DNA of 64,000 nucleotides from Posidonia oceanica (Eukaryota; Streptophyta; Magnoliopsida; Alismatales; Posidoniaceae), in contig JAZBRS010000013.1 of assembly GCA_037176725.1 (NCBI GenBank), forward strand, positions 8,187,001 to 8,251,000, in the 5' to 3' direction. The notes under the pieces were generated by a model, which had not been told where the DNA came from, ran no database searches, and saw nothing but the letters and a program-made list of their open reading frames with translations. This document shows positions 32,485 through 44,447 of this stretch, piece after piece. The stretch's first letter is position 1; every line of letters begins with the position of its first letter. Position numbers and translations under genes: made by a program.

Positions 32485-33407
32485 GGAGGGTCTTTTGCTT
32501 TTGAGGGTTCCTTATTCTTGTGAAATAGCCTAGGCTTGGCCCACTTGTCTCTTAGCTCGACCATAGATACTACGTTCTTGCCCTTTTCAGCGCTGGTTGG
32601 CTTTTCTCGCACATTGAACTGGTGTGGCAGGTATATCACATGTGCCTCTGCCTCTTGGCCTGGTATGTCCCCTGCTATCTTGATGATTTTTCCATTGTAA
32701 GGGAATTTCAAGCATTGGTGCCGAGGAGATGATACTCCTTTTAAATTGTCCAGCCATTGTCTCCCCAGGATGATCTGATATGGGACATTTATGTCTATGA
32801 CGATCAGTTGGGTTAGAACCTGGGCTGGTCCTATCCCTATCTTTGTGATCCACTTGCCATGTGCTTTCCTTTTGCTGTCATCATACCCAGCAATCGTCAT
32901 ATCAATGGGGGTTAAGGAAGCCTCATTTATGCCCAAGGCTCGTTTGGTATTTAACGAGCAAATGTTCATTGATGCACCAGTATCTATGAATACTTCAGAA
33001 ATTAAGTGATTGTTTATAGAAATGGTTACATTCAATGGTGCTTTTCTCCTCTCTACCGGTGCTAACTCGCTATCAGCAAATGTAATGATAGGCTTTACAA
33101 AGGCCACTGTAGCTATAACGTGGAGTTCCACTGCTGGCATATCTGGAGCAACTTGGGCCTTCTTTAGCACTTCTTGCCGAGCTTTCCGGTGTTGATTTGA
33201 GCTATTTATGAGGTCATAGATTGAGATCCTGGCCTGTGTCTTCTTTAATTGCTCTAGGATGTCATATTCTACTGACCCGGGTCCTTCTTGAGGTCTGACC
33301 GACTCTATTTGCTCTGCTAGTGGTATGATTCGGTTTGACAGCCTCCCTCCTTTGGTGATGGGCGCAGCAACCTCATTTCCTCTGCACGGGTCGCTGGATG
33401 CCTCCAT
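32481..33407 (-). pseudogene. Second protease domain (PR2), element B
   Basis: Contains DTGASMNICSLNT and IILGRQWLDNL, then SSPRHQCLKFP. Open over 308 codons. It is nearly identical to A 2300-3150 and shows that the TAG at A 2402-2404 was a Gln codon. Confidence 0.82.
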
Positions 33408-33474
33408 CTTGAGCAGTCAGGCGAAGATGGACTCCCTCCGTATAGGTCTACCAAGCTCTGGTGGCTTTGTGGCC

Positions 33475-34417
33475 CTAGCTAGCTGCTTTGTTGGCACTCG
33501 AAAGATTGGGGATGACGGAGTAGTAGTGCTCCGGAATACTGAAGTGTTGAGGGCTGCAACTGACTTGACGGTGGCCTAGCTGCTCTGAAGATTGGGGAGA
33601 TCGGTGGCGACAGCGGCTTGGAAGCCCACAGTGATGATTTTCTCCACGGCAGATGTCGTGACTCCTCTTCTTCCTGAAGGGTTGCAATCTGTGGCTCAGG
33701 CATCTTGAATGTGCATAGAATCCTCGGTCGATTAGCAGGAATGCTAATGATCACTCCTTGGTATTTGAATTTTAGAATTTGATGAATTGAACATGCTACG
33801 GCCCCGACCTCTGCTAGCCAAGACCTCCCTAGGATGAGTGGCTCCAGGACTTTTTCCTTCATAATGATCACCGAAGTGATACTGGTCACAGGACCGACTG
33901 TGATTTCCATGGGCATTGTCCCTAGTGCCAATTTCTCCTTCTGATCAAACCCGGTGCATGTAAAGGGGGTTCTATCTAGCTCATGTTCATTTAGCCCTAA
34001 GCTCCGGAGTGTGAAGAGAGAACTGAGGCTTCGGTTCGCTCTAGTGTCAACTAATACTCCTTGCAGCACATGGTCATTGATGCCTACTGTGATGACAAGC
34101 GGCAGCTCTTGCTTATGTGGGGGCGGAAGCTCCGAATCTTTGAAGATTATATTTTCTCGTTCAAATCGCTGATTAGCCTTTTGAACTTGGCTTTCTTCCT
34201 TCATATCCTCTTGTGGTCCCTCCACTACTGCTGTGAGGTTGAACTGGCTAAGAAGATCTTGCATTGTTAGCCCTTCGTCCGCCTCACTGTTCCAATCATC
34301 ATCTGAGATTATTCCCCAATGCTCAACTTGGCTGTCCCAGTTCACTTCTGGTATGGCATGGTTGCCCCAGTCTTTTGATGTTAGTGGATTAGGGAGTTGT
34401 TCATCCTGGAATGCCAT
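33475..34417 (-). pseudogene. First protease domain (PR1), element B
   Basis: 313-codon open stretch. The protease motif is DTRANRSLSS, so the catalytic DTG has become DTR; ILGRSWLAEVGAVA is intact. It reads through the place of A's stop 1889-1891 (Gln here). A frameshift separates it from PR2. Confidence 0.75.
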
Positions 34418-34468
34418 GACTTGGTGCTTGGGGAGAGGATCACTGTAGACCTGTTGAAACGTCCCAGT

Positions 34469-36360
34469 CTACTTTCTCTGTTTGGCTCTTTTCACCAGGA
34501 CGTCCCATTCAAACACATCTGCCTCTACCATGTCATAGACTATGTCTCTGAAAGTCCAACAGTCATTGATGTTGTGACCATGTACTCTATGGAACGGGCA
34601 GTATTTTCTTTGGTCACAATTTGGCAATTCAGGCCTGGCTGACGAGAGTTCAATTGCTTTTGCCTCCTCTAGCTCTATGAACATATCTGCCAGTGTGACT
34701 GGTAGAGGAGGGTAATGGTCTCTTCTTCCCCTTTTGCATGGCAATAGATGTGGAGGGGGAACATTGTGATAACCGCCCCTGTTCCCATTGTTGTTGGGGG
34801 GATTTCTGTTGTTGGCCTGGCTATTTTGATTGCCCCTAGTCCATTACTACTGGGGAGCATTCCACATAGGACGGATTTGCTGCTGAGGGGGAGGGTTAAT
34901 CTATGCCTGCTGTTGCTGAGGAGGGCGGCTCCATGCTTGCTATTGCTGGGGAGGAGGGTGGCTCCATGCTTGTTGCTGCTGAGGAAGAGGATGGCTCCAT
35001 GCTTGTTGCTGCTGGGGAGGGGGGTGGCTCTAGTTTCGCTGTTGTGAAGCTAGTATAGCCCTTTGTTCGAATGGCCTGGGTGCGGAGCCCATCTTGTTGA
35101 CGACTCCGGTCATGCCCTCTACTACCTGCGTTTTCCGACTCTTCTTGGGCTCCTCCATGAATTCATGTAGATTTTCTTTAACAAAGGTTGCCACTTCATA
35201 CAGGGCCGTCACATTGGGATAGTAGGCATTCATGAGTCCCTTTTTATCGGTCCAGTGGTGTTTGCAATGAGGGTTTGGACCACTTGTCTCTCCAGAATGG
35301 TCAGTCCTGATCTGGCCGCCATTTCCCGCCATCTGTTGGCGAATATTACCCAGCTTTCACCTTGCTTCATGAACTCCTTGCTTAGGTCATGGAAGGTTGG
35401 CTTGGGGTCTATCTTGTGCTGGTATTTTGTGAGGAAGCTCTCTCTGATTTTATTGAAGCTGCTGAGGTCTTCCTTGGAGAGAGTGAGAAACCAATCCATG
35501 GGCTCTCATTCAAGTGAGTAGAAGAACAAGTGTACAACAAGCCCCAAATCATGAAAGTAGGGGGCTGACTCCATTTGGAATCGCACTAGGTGACTGAGCG
35601 GGTTAGTGGTTCCGTTGAACTTGGGAGTCTTCGGGTACTTGAAGCCCGGAGGTAATCTGAATGGGGGAAACCAACTCATATCATAGTTTGCCGGAGCTTG
35701 GGTATGTACCCCTAATGCACTGAGCATTTTTCTCATCTCATCCAAATTTGCTATCCTGGTTGATGGGGTCGGGACATGTGAGTTGAAGGACTGATAGTTC
35801 TGCTGCAGATGAAAGTAGCTGTTGCAGAAGTGTTGAGGTATGACCTGCTCATATCGCGGGGGAGATGCATGGTGGTAGTGATGATCTGGCTGAGGCTGAT
35901 TGCCTGCCATAGGTGGTTGGAGATGATGTCTTGGGTGCCCGTGGGGCGGGTAGACTCCTTCCTTGTACTCGCCATGTGGCATGTAATTTTGTTCTTGAAT
36001 CAAGGGGTTGGCCCTTGAGTTATAAGCTCCGTTGAGTACTGTACCGTGACCTGGGTGGTTTGTGTCCAGTGGTGGGTTGCCATTTTGTCCCTGGTATAGA
36101 TCGTCAGGGGTATGGTCCGCAACTGACCTTCATTGTCCTTCACCGAGGTGGGGTGGCTGCTGGAGGTTGTTCTGACATGGCCCCCTAGGGGTTGATGTCT
36201 CTTCATTTAAGAACTGGTACATGGCTTTATACTGGATCGAGTCTAGATCCAAGGCTTCTCTAGTGATCGAATGGTAGATTGTGGGCTCCTCTCCCGAGGT
36301 ACTTACTGAGTCTGACCTTTCTCTTTCTAGCTATTCAGCTTCGAAGACTTAGTTCATCAT
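34469..36360 (-). pseudogene. gag: gag of element B
   Basis: Most complete Gag in the window. The probable start is ATG at 36360. Two TAG codons follow early in the frame, then SIQYKAMYQFL, a Pro/His/Gln-rich region, MLSALGVHTQAPANYDM, the capsid-type core (FPPFRLPPGFKY, LSHLVRFQMES, EPMDWFLTLSKEDLSSF) and the zinc-knuckle-like CPFHRVHGHNINDC near 34600. Breaks: stop at 35508-35506 and a one-base frameshift near 35240; the Gln/Pro repeat region is at about 34760-35030. Confidence 0.82.
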
Positions 36361-37902
36361 TGCAGCAACTTTTGATAATGAGATGGAATTGACTTCAGGG
36401 CGCAATACGCCTCAGAATGCGGCGTATAACGTTGGATGCAGTAAACTGCGCGTTCAACGATCCCAGTTGTATTTCCTCCTGTCTTCTTTGCTTTTCTCTC
36501 TGTTTTTTTTCTTCTGCTTTTCTGATTTTCCTTTCTTTCTTTCTTTCCTTTTTTTGGTCCTTTTTTCTTTTTTCTTTTCTTTTTTTCTTCTTTTTTTTCT
36601 TCTTTTTTTTTCTTTATAAAGGATTACAAGTGCTTATAAAAAAAAGAGGAAATTACAAGAGCTTGGGAAATTTAATACAGGTTCCTAAAAAAAGGTAAAA
36701 ATAGAATAGAACTGCCCCTGGCTGACATTGTCACTATTTTGGGTTTTTCAAATGCCTTCCCCTGCCAAACAATCACACAGATGAGCTAAATATAAACAAC
36801 CACACAGAGAATGCGTTAGCTGCGGGACCTGCTGCATACAACGTTAAATGCAGATATCCGAGTGGCTAACACCCTGTTCACAGAAAACTGCACAGAAACA
36901 CTTTCAGACAACGATTAAAGTTTAAGCTTTTGTTGTCGCTTTGAAATTAGTGTTTTGAACCTGCTGTAGCTCTCTGGGTTCCTTAAGGCTTAGGTATGGC
37001 TTATTTTCCAGGATTTCTATGGCTCCTCACAAAATAGGTGAATATGTTTTTGGTACTGCCCCCTACCTCAACTCCTAAGGATGCTAGGGGAAGCCCGAAT
37101 ACACTTAGGTCCCTACCCCGTAGAAGTAGAGCCCAGCGTACTCAGGATTGATCGGGTCACTCACGTATCAACACACTAAGCACAATCAAACCACCGAAAG
37201 GGGGAGGGAGGAATACAAGTCAAAGCTTGAGGTTCTAATTATCTTTCACAAAAAGCCAAGGAAGAAGAAGGGCCCCCTGTGAAAGACAATGACAATACAA
37301 GTACCTTTCCTAAGCCCTTTGCAACAGAGGTGCTTGGGACCTAGATAGTTACTTATATAACTCAAGAAATGACACAAACAATTAGTTCCCAATGAGGGCC
37401 ATGCAAGTCATTTAGAAAAAATCGATTTTTTTGTTTTGTTTTTTTTTTGCAAAGCACCCGAGGAAACTGAGATTCCAGTCCCTACGGCAAACCCAATCAC
37501 CTCACACCTCAGTCTTTGGGCCAGTTATAAAAAGAAAGCTAAGAAAAAATTTAAAACAGAAAGGTCTCTGTTCAGTGGTCGTTAGACGCGGTGAATGGGG
37601 CGTCCAATGTTGGACGCGCCAGGTCACGCGTATAATGTACTGACAGAGTTTTTTTCAAAAAAATAGTAATTTTTGCAGATCACCTCCACGCCCGAGAATC
37701 CAGAGAGAAGGGGGAGGTGATTTCAGTTATTCAGACGTAGAAAACAAACAAAAAAGATTACGATGCCTCAAAACACTATGAGGAATTTCGCCACTTCTTT
37801 AAAACATATGAGAAATTAAGAAACTAAAACTAAACTAAGAATGTCAATGATGAGGAAGAAGAAAGAAGGACTTACTCACCTTGCACGGGGGCACTTTTAG
37901 CC
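36361..37902 (-). other. 5' leader of element B
   Basis: No long frame supported. It contains motif clusters at about 37640-37580 (including GGCGTCCAATGTTGGACGC) and 36460-36410 (GCGTATAACGTTGGATGC), and an A-rich tract on the element strand (T-rich on +) at 36480-36640. Shortly after the PBS there is a splice-donor-like AAG|GTGAGT near 37880; no acceptor was established. Confidence 0.6.
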
Positions 37903-37920
37903 GTCCCACCGTGATCGCCA
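37903..37920 (-). promoter_or_regulatory. Primer binding site of element B
   Basis: TGGCGATCACGGTGGGAC begins 5 bases after the LTR end (CATATCCA, spacer TAGTC). A TGG start is expected for pairing with a tRNA 3' CCA end. The tRNA species is not assigned. Confidence 0.65.
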
Positions 37921-37925
37921 GACTA

Positions 37926-39187
37926 TGGATATGGGGTTTTGGGTGAGGAGGAGGAGGAATTTTCGGGGAGGAGAAGGGGGCTTCGCCTCTCCCTTCTTTG
38001 TTGCTATTCGCTCCTTCTTCGGGGTCCCCTTCTTGTTGTATCCGACTTCCTCACTCCACGTGTGTTGAAGTCAGTGTGATCGCCACTCTTGGTTTGCTTT
38101 CGCTGGCCATCGAGACGCCTTAGGGAGATGTGATATGGTTGCGGGTTCAGCTACCTTGGGACAACACCAGCGTTGCCCAAGGGTGCCCGTGCTTGGTGAG
38201 TTTCTTCTTCTTTCTTCTTCCTCGTATGACAAATGTTAGCAAAACAAACAAAAACAATGCAAAGATGGATCAATATGGTGTAGTAACTTATTCAGAATAA
38301 ATAGAAAGAATGGAGAAACGTAATGAAATACGTACCCGAGGGGTTTGATCCCCCCGGTTGCAACTAAAAAAATGTATGCTTAGCTACAACAATATATGAA
38401 CTCAAAATGCTTGATTATGCTATGGAATTAAATATGTGGTATGAAAAAAAGAAAAGAAAACAATGAAATAAAGTCCCCTTTCGAAGACTTTCCGCCTTTC
38501 AAAATCTCTCTTTCTCTTTCAATTCTCAAGGACCTCACTTCTCTCTAAAAATCTTTTAATCTCAAAAAAAACACATGAGCTCCAAAAATTCGGCCCTGAA
38601 CCCTGTGAGGGTACCCTTGCTTTTATAGAAGCAGGGGAGGAGCAAAAGAGGACACAAAGGCCAAGTCAGCAGAATTTCCTGTTTCAGAAGTGTTATACGT
38701 TGGAAACATAGCGTATAATGTTATAAGCGAAAGTTTCAGCGTATAACGACCTCTGAGGCATAACTACTAGGATAAAGGAAGATTCTCCAATTAAGGAGTC
38801 ATTAAGTGTGTTTAACTCAGCTTTGATGGCTTTGACCGGTCAACATGATCCAAAGAAGGCAAAAAAATGATTTTTGGATTTGGCCAAATAAAGAAAGTTT
38901 TGGGCTAACTGGGTTGCCATGTTAGACGCTGGAAAACCAGTGGCCAACGTTGTATGCTGAGAAGCCGGCGTACAACACCCTCAGTCAGTTCAAATTCCAA
39001 ATTTGGGTAAGACATGAAGAACAATCAAGTTGCTGACACTTGGGGCTTAGATAGGATAACATTTTGGACTGGAGAGAAGACGTTTGGCTTGAGTAAGACT
39101 TTCTGGATTGGGCAGAGGGCTTCTAAGAACGACCTAATGCAATAGACTATACTAACATGAAGGGAGTGCCAAAACGGGGTATCTACA
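37926..39187 (-). mobile_element. 5' LTR of element B (about 1.26 kb)
   Basis: Starts TGTAGATACCCCGTTTTGG at 39187 and ends ATATCCA at 37926. TATA-like box TATAAAAG at 38627-38620. Motif clusters at 38990-38925 and 38760-38690 lie upstream of it, and the G/C hairpin is at 38358-38338. The sequence beyond 39187 is a different LTR fragment, so B was inserted there. The 5-base target site should begin GCGAT. Confidence 0.83.
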
Positions 39188-39301
39188 GCGATCACATCGA
39201 CCTCATTACCCGTGGAGTGGCAAGATCGAATACAAATAGAAGGGGACGCTGAGAAAGCAACAAACACAAAAACGCTTTTCTCCTCCGAAACCCCATATCC
39301 A
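39188..39301 (+). mobile_element. Fragment G: last 114 bases of another LTR
   Basis: Collinear with the ends of the A and Y LTRs (ATCACATCGACC ... CCCCATATCCA), + orientation, followed at 39302 by the inverted 3' UTR of element C. It is read as the end of a + element inserted in C and then split by B. The remainder should lie left of the window. Confidence 0.7.
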
Positions 39302-39880
39302 CAGGGGCATTGCGCGAGGGGGTCAAAAAAGGAATGAAAAGACACGACCAAGGGTGTTGCCCAAGGGGGTCAAGCTAGAAGGCACGACTTTGGATGTTGA
39401 CCAAAGGAAAACAAGCTAAAGAGACACGGCCAAGGGCGTTGCCCGAGGGGGTCAAGCTAAAAGACATGGCTAGAGGCATTGCCGAGGGGGTTAAGCTAAA
39501 AGACACGGCCAGGGGCGTTGCCCGAGGGGGTCAAACAAGGAATGAAAAGACACGGCCAGGGGCGTTTCCTGAGGGAGTCAAACTAAAAGACAAGGCCGGG
39601 GGCGTTACCCGAGGGGGTCAAGCTAAAAGACACGGCCAGGAGCGTTGCCCGAGGGAGTCAAGCTAAAAGACAAGGCTAGGGGCGTTGCCCGAAGGGGTCA
39701 AGCTAAAAGACACGGCTAGGGGCGTTGCCCAAGGGGGTCAAACATGGAATGAAAAGACACGGCCAGGGGCATTGTATGAGGGGATCAAAAGAGGATTTGA
39801 AAAAGACAACCGGCACTGGGGCGAGGAAGTCAAAAGAGGATTGAAAGGATGACCGGAACTGGGGCAAGGAAGTCTAAAGA
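39302..39880 (-). repeat. 3' UTR minisatellite of element C, about 41 base unit, about 11 copies
   Basis: On the + strand, units read GACACGGCCAGGGGCGTTGC then CCGAGGGGGTCAAGCTAAAA; inverted they match the A array at 18781-19030. Copies near 39540 and 39740 carry a longer variant (CAAACAAGGAATGAAAAGAC). Its right end and the spacer to 40280 match A 18181-18780 inverted. Confidence 0.82.
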
Positions 39881-42260
39881 GGATTGTTGGAATGGATGGG
39901 AGATAAATGACTCCGACAACCACTCACGATGCAATATGTTGTATTTTTGCATGGATGCATGCTAGCGGAAATGTAAGGGAGGTGGTCGTGATATGCAATG
40001 CATGACCCTAGATAATGAGGTTCCTCCATCATTGCCGACTTTGATTTGTATACCAAGATGGCTCAGAAATTTGTCTCACTATCTGGAGTGGACTGACGCA
40101 TGCATGAATGCGATTCGTCATAGTCAGGTGCCCCTTCACCGAGTGCAGCCTACACTCTCCGCGGTGATCGTCATCCTATGACACATAAGTTAGTGAGCGA
40201 GAGGTCCGTGATGCTCCCGGGTGTCGGGCAAAGGGGGTTGACCTCTTCTCTGCTAGTTACGTTGGCTTTATTTCTCCGGTTGTGTACGGGAGATTCTGGA
40301 TTGCCTAGGGGCCCAAAAATTGTGAAACCAGCGCCTGCATGTGTATTTTGACTTGTAGAAGCCTCTGGAATTGATAGAAAATTGATTTGGAGCTTGCTTG
40401 ATGATTTGGGGGCTTTTCCTAGAAATTCAACAACTTAAGTTGCTGAGAAGTGTAAGACGTAGAGATTCACGCGTCTAACGTAAGATGCTGAGAATTCTGT
40501 GTCTTACGGCCCAGGTATTCTTTTCCTTGGTGTTGAGCGTAGTGTTTCCTGCGTACAACATAGAACGTGCGGTACATGGTGTTCAACACTTCAGATTGGT
40601 TCCTGCACATCTTTGACAAAACTGTTATTCCTTCTAGGGTGCTCCTTGCCCCTAGTCTAAAAGATAATAAATGAATAAATATAAATTGCATGAAATAAAC
40701 TTAGGTGGAGGATAATAAGCCTGGCCTCAAATTTGTTGTCTAAATGAAAATGGTATGCCTAGCGAGGGGCTGTCTCTTCTCGAGATCCCAGCATTGGTTC
40801 GTAAGTGAATACCAAGTGACCCTCCTGAATAGGAGAGATCAAAATGCGACACAGAGTCGCTAATGCCCTAGATTTTTGTATCATAGGCCAAACTAATTAT
40901 CAATTTTATGAGGTGATTTTGGTTGGGTAGATTTTACCCTATTTTTTCTTTTTCTTTTGGATTTTCCATTTTTTGGATTTTCAAGTTTTCCATTTTTTTG
41001 GATTTTCTAGTTTTCCATTTTTTGGATTGAGCTTTTCTGGTTTTTGGTTTTTCTATTTTTTGAATTTTCAAGCTTTTCTATATCTAGTTTTTTGGCTTTT
41101 CTTCTTTTTCTTTTTTTCTTTTTTTGATTTTTGAGCTTCTATTTTTTTTTTTTCAAGAAGGAAAATCTTTCCTGAAGTTGGGAACTAAAACTTTGTGGGT
41201 GGAAACCTTGACAATTGAATCCCTTGTGCATTCTCGAGCCGGAAGATGCTTCAGGCTTGCCTTGGTACTTAACTGCCCCTGGTCCTAGGTTCCTGTCCCT
41301 TGCCTCTAAGTGTGCAGTGCTGGGTGTGGGGAAGGAGGGTCAATGTCCTATCCTGAGACTTCAGCTAAAGATTTGGAGCTTATACCCCTCCCAGTTCAAG
41401 GTCGAGTCCGACTGTGCTTGGTAATTCCTCATTTTTCTGTTTTGACTCTTGGGCAGCTTCTTTGCTGCCTTCTTTTGATTTTTCTTTTGGATAACTTCTT
41501 TGCTGCCATCTTTTCCCCTCTCTTTCTTTTGTCTTTTGATGGACAACTTCTTTGCTGTCTTCTTTTCTTCTCTTTTTATTTTCTTTGATATTTTGGCAAG
41601 CGTCAGTGGTCTCACCTTTGTTTGAGTGCTCGGTCAACAGATATTTATGGATCGGAACACTCATTTATTTTGGTGCATTCCCCTCTTTTTGCGCTTCTTG
41701 GTTTTGGCCTAGGACATCTATCCAATCACAAATCATGCTAGGGTAGCGTGCCCGACTCAAGGGTAGTGTGTGGACTTATTATTCATGGATTGGGGGAACT
41801 CTTGAAGATTTGCCTCCGTCTCAGGGTTGGATCATTGCTATACTCCCTTCCCACAAAGTGTTTGTGAGATGAGGCTAAGGGCATGGTTCCTAAGTCTTGG
41901 GGAACAACCAGTTCACAAGCTCAGGCAGTCTATTAGGCTCAGCATGCGGGTCAAGGGTAGCATCTTTTGCAATGCATTCCAGGGTTGTTCAAGCCTTGTG
42001 CCATCCTCATAGGGGTTGCCCGGATATGCCTCAATCGTCAAGTATGGTCATTCCCAATTTGGTTTCAGATTTCCATGCTTGTGTGGTAGAATTTCCTTCT
42101 CATTACACTTATATTTTTATTACGTGGAGGGATGTGTTTTATTTATGTATTTTTCATGCTCAAACAAGATAAAAGAAAAATGGGAAAATAAAGATGAAGT
42201 CTATTTATAATAATTAGGGGGGGATGCCCCTAGTGTAGCCTCCGTCAGTAGAGGCCTCTC
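39881..42260 (-). other. 3' noncoding region and integrase remnant of element C
   Basis: From high to low: integrase C-terminal remnant (about 42100-41940, same place as WEGPYLV in A), hairpins at 41451-41469, 41489-41507 and 41541-41559, the T-rich GGATTTT array at 40940-41130, GGGTAGATTTTACCC near 40930, the conserved block at 40750-40870, the motif cluster at 40450-40590, then the 3' UTR spacer. The hairpin CTAGGGG-type at 42214-42233 and GCCTC/GAGGC at 42238-42255 mark the old gag-pro/pol boundary. No intact frame. Confidence 0.65.
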
Positions 42261-42272
42261 GCTTTTGGCTCC

Positions 42273-44447
42273 CTAACCAGTGTCAAATGCATAATCTGTG
42301 CCTCGTCCTGAGAGAGGAGGGCAGCCTGATGGTTGAGCGCGGCGTTCTGCCCCTTGTGTCGCAAGCCACATTAGTTGGAGTATTCTTCTGAACTTTGGCT
42401 TGCGAGCATGGTTGACCCTGTTGATGCACGGAATCCGCTTCTTTGGCATGTGCTTCCCCAGGTAACATTTCATGGCAGGGATAACCTTTCCATTGGTTGA
42501 TATATCGGGAGGCCTAGGTGGATGAGGCAGCAGTTCCTTGATGTAGGAAAATACAGTAAGCTCATTTTCTGCCCCTTGCTCAATTGGAACAATATCTGAG
42601 TTGGATGCTCTTGGGGTTATTAACGGCAGCACTGACATCATCTCTTGGACGGGCTCGGGTACTGGCTCTGGCATGGGCGTGGGCTCTGGCACGGGCATTG
42701 CCGTTAGCTCTAGCTCAGGTGCTGGCTCTGGCTCTAGCACAGGCATTGACATTGATCTTTGCACTTGCTCCGATGCTAGCTCTGGCATTGGCTCTGGCTT
42801 TGGCACGGGCATTGGCAATGATTTTTGCACTTGCACGGGTGCTAGCTCTGGCTCTGGCACGGGCATTAGCAATGGTTCTTGCTCTAGCTCGGGTGCTGGC
42901 TCTGGCATTGGCTCTGGCGCTGGCACAGGCATTGGCATTGATTGTTGCTCTAGCTCGGGTGCTGGCTCTGGCATTGGCTCTAGCACTGGCATGGGCATTG
43001 GCATTGATTGTTGCTCTAGCTCGGGTGCTGGCTCTGGCTCTGGCACGGGCGTTGGCATTGGCTTATTTTTCTTGGAAATGCCCCACATATTTCAACTACC
43101 TTGCAAGAGTGGTATCTTAACCTCCTCTGTATATTTTATTAGCTTGCTTGAGCTTGTTAGAAGTTGCTGCCTCAATGTTGGTTGAGCTTGTTGTATCCTT
43201 AGCACCTGTGTAGTCACTGGCTCTTGATGTAGTGCTGGCTCTGGCACTTGGTGCAGTGCTGGCTGGACTGGAGCTTGCCACAGACATGAGATAGGTTGTG
43301 GTTGCCTCCATTGTTGCCTTTTATTACCATAATAGTTGTTGCATCTTCCTTGAATCTGATTGACAGTGATTTGATTGATGTCATCAATATCATCTTCAAG
43401 CAATTGTGGTTCTTCCATCTCGAATTCATGGATATTTTCCTTAATTGATGCTACTACCTCATATAATGCTGAGATAGATGGGCAATAGGCATTAGCAAGG
43501 CCTTTCTTCATTGGCCCTGTGGTATTTGCTATTAGCTATTGGACCATTTGTCTCTCTAGGATTTCTAGGCCTGATCTTGCAGCGATGTCTCTCCACCGAT
43601 TGGCATAAGTGAACTAGTCTTCGCTAGGTTCCATCATTTCCTTTGCCAAGTCGAGGAAGGTTGGCTTGGGCTCCACCTTATACTAGTACTTAAGCAGGAA
43701 GTTTTCTTGAACTTGCTTAAAGCTGCTTAATTCTTCCTTGCTCGGTGATATGAACCACTCCATGGGCTCCCCTTCGAGGAAATAGAAGAATAGGTAGATA
43801 AGGAGCCCTAAGTCATGACAGTAAGGCATGGCCTCCATTTGGAACCTCATAATGTGGCTTTGTGGATTTGTGGTTCCATCAAATTTGGACATCTTTGGAT
43901 ATTTGAAGCCCGAAGGTAGCTGAAAAGGAGGGAACTTGTCCATATCGAAAGAAGGCAGAGCTTAAGTGTGTACTCCCAGTGCACTGAGCATCTTCCTTAT
44001 TTCTGCCAAGTCGGTGCTGCCTATCTGAGCTGCTTGAGCATTTGAATTTGAAACCTGAGGGAACCATTCCGGTTGACTGGAGAATAGTGGATTGACTCTT
44101 CCTTTATACTGGCTGTGTGGCAGCTGCTGTGGTTGCTCAAAGAACAAAGGATGGCCCCATGTTCAGAATCTTCCATTGGGGTCGTTTCTCTTCCCCTGGT
44201 GTTCAGTGTCCGGTGGTGCATTTCCGAGCTGTCCCTGGTATAGACCTTCAGGGATGTGGTTTGCGACGGGCTTTCGTAGTCCTTCACCAGGGAGGTATTG
44301 ACCATGATGGAGATCATCATCTTGTAGATTTGATATGCCCGTTGGGCCAGGTTGGTTGTTGTCACTGTAAAGGAAGCGACACACGGTTTGATATTGGATC
44401 GAGTCGGGATCCATTTCTTCTCCAGTGGTTGGATGGTATATCTTCAT
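42273..44447 (-). pseudogene. gag: gag with Pro/Glu repeat tail, element C
   Basis: One frame of about 725 codons from 44447 (MKIYHPTTGEEMDPDSIQYQ) to the stop at 42275-42273, with stops near 44163, 43962, 43683-43681 and 43092. The capsid-type part (FPPFQLPSGFKYPKMSKFDG, EPMEWF) is roughly two-thirds like A/B by eye. The zinc knuckle and proteases are missing; instead there are 66-base repeats (42640-43075) of Pro, Met, Glu, Leu and Gln (units such as APELEQQSMPMP), then a basic tail (CYLGKHMPKKRIPCINRVNH). The tail has no counterpart in A, B or D. Confidence 0.7.
42640..43075 (-). repeat. In-frame 66 base tandem repeat in element C gag
   Basis: On +, GCTCTAGCTCGGGTGCTGGC recurs at 42881, 42947 and 43013, i.e. 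every 66 bases (22 codons), with further degenerate GGCTCTGGCATT sub-repeats. The minus frame stays open across the whole array. On + it gives Gly/Ser or Ala/Leu runs, which I take as artefacts. Confidence 0.8.

Larger units (their letters stand above)
26420..39187 (-). mobile_element. Element B: Tat-lineage retrotransposon, minus strand, 3' end displaced
   Basis: Reads from 39187 down: 5' LTR, PBS, leader, gag, PR1, PR2, G-patch, linker, pol, then a 3' noncoding region that stops at 26420 where the Y LTR begins. The stop point equals A position about 9250, just before the antisense genes. The rest of B, including its antisense genes and 3' LTR, should lie left of the window if Y and A are inserted in it. 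B is the closest relative of A here and is the reference for reading A's stops. Confidence 0.85.

Noticed and set aside
36383..36698. Phe/Ser-rich open frame on +
   Set aside because: T-rich tract of the B leader; the equivalent tract in C (45060-45140) has no frame in common.
26420..39301. Self-integration to explain LTR ends joined to inverted internal sequence at 26419 and 39301
   Set aside because: Ordinary nested insertion into an opposite-oriented relative explains both joins with fewer steps; it would need revisiting if the other halves are not found left of the window.
42584..43185. Gly/Ser- and Ala/Leu-rich open frames on +
   Set aside because: Shadow of the in-frame 66-base repeat of element C gag on the minus strand.
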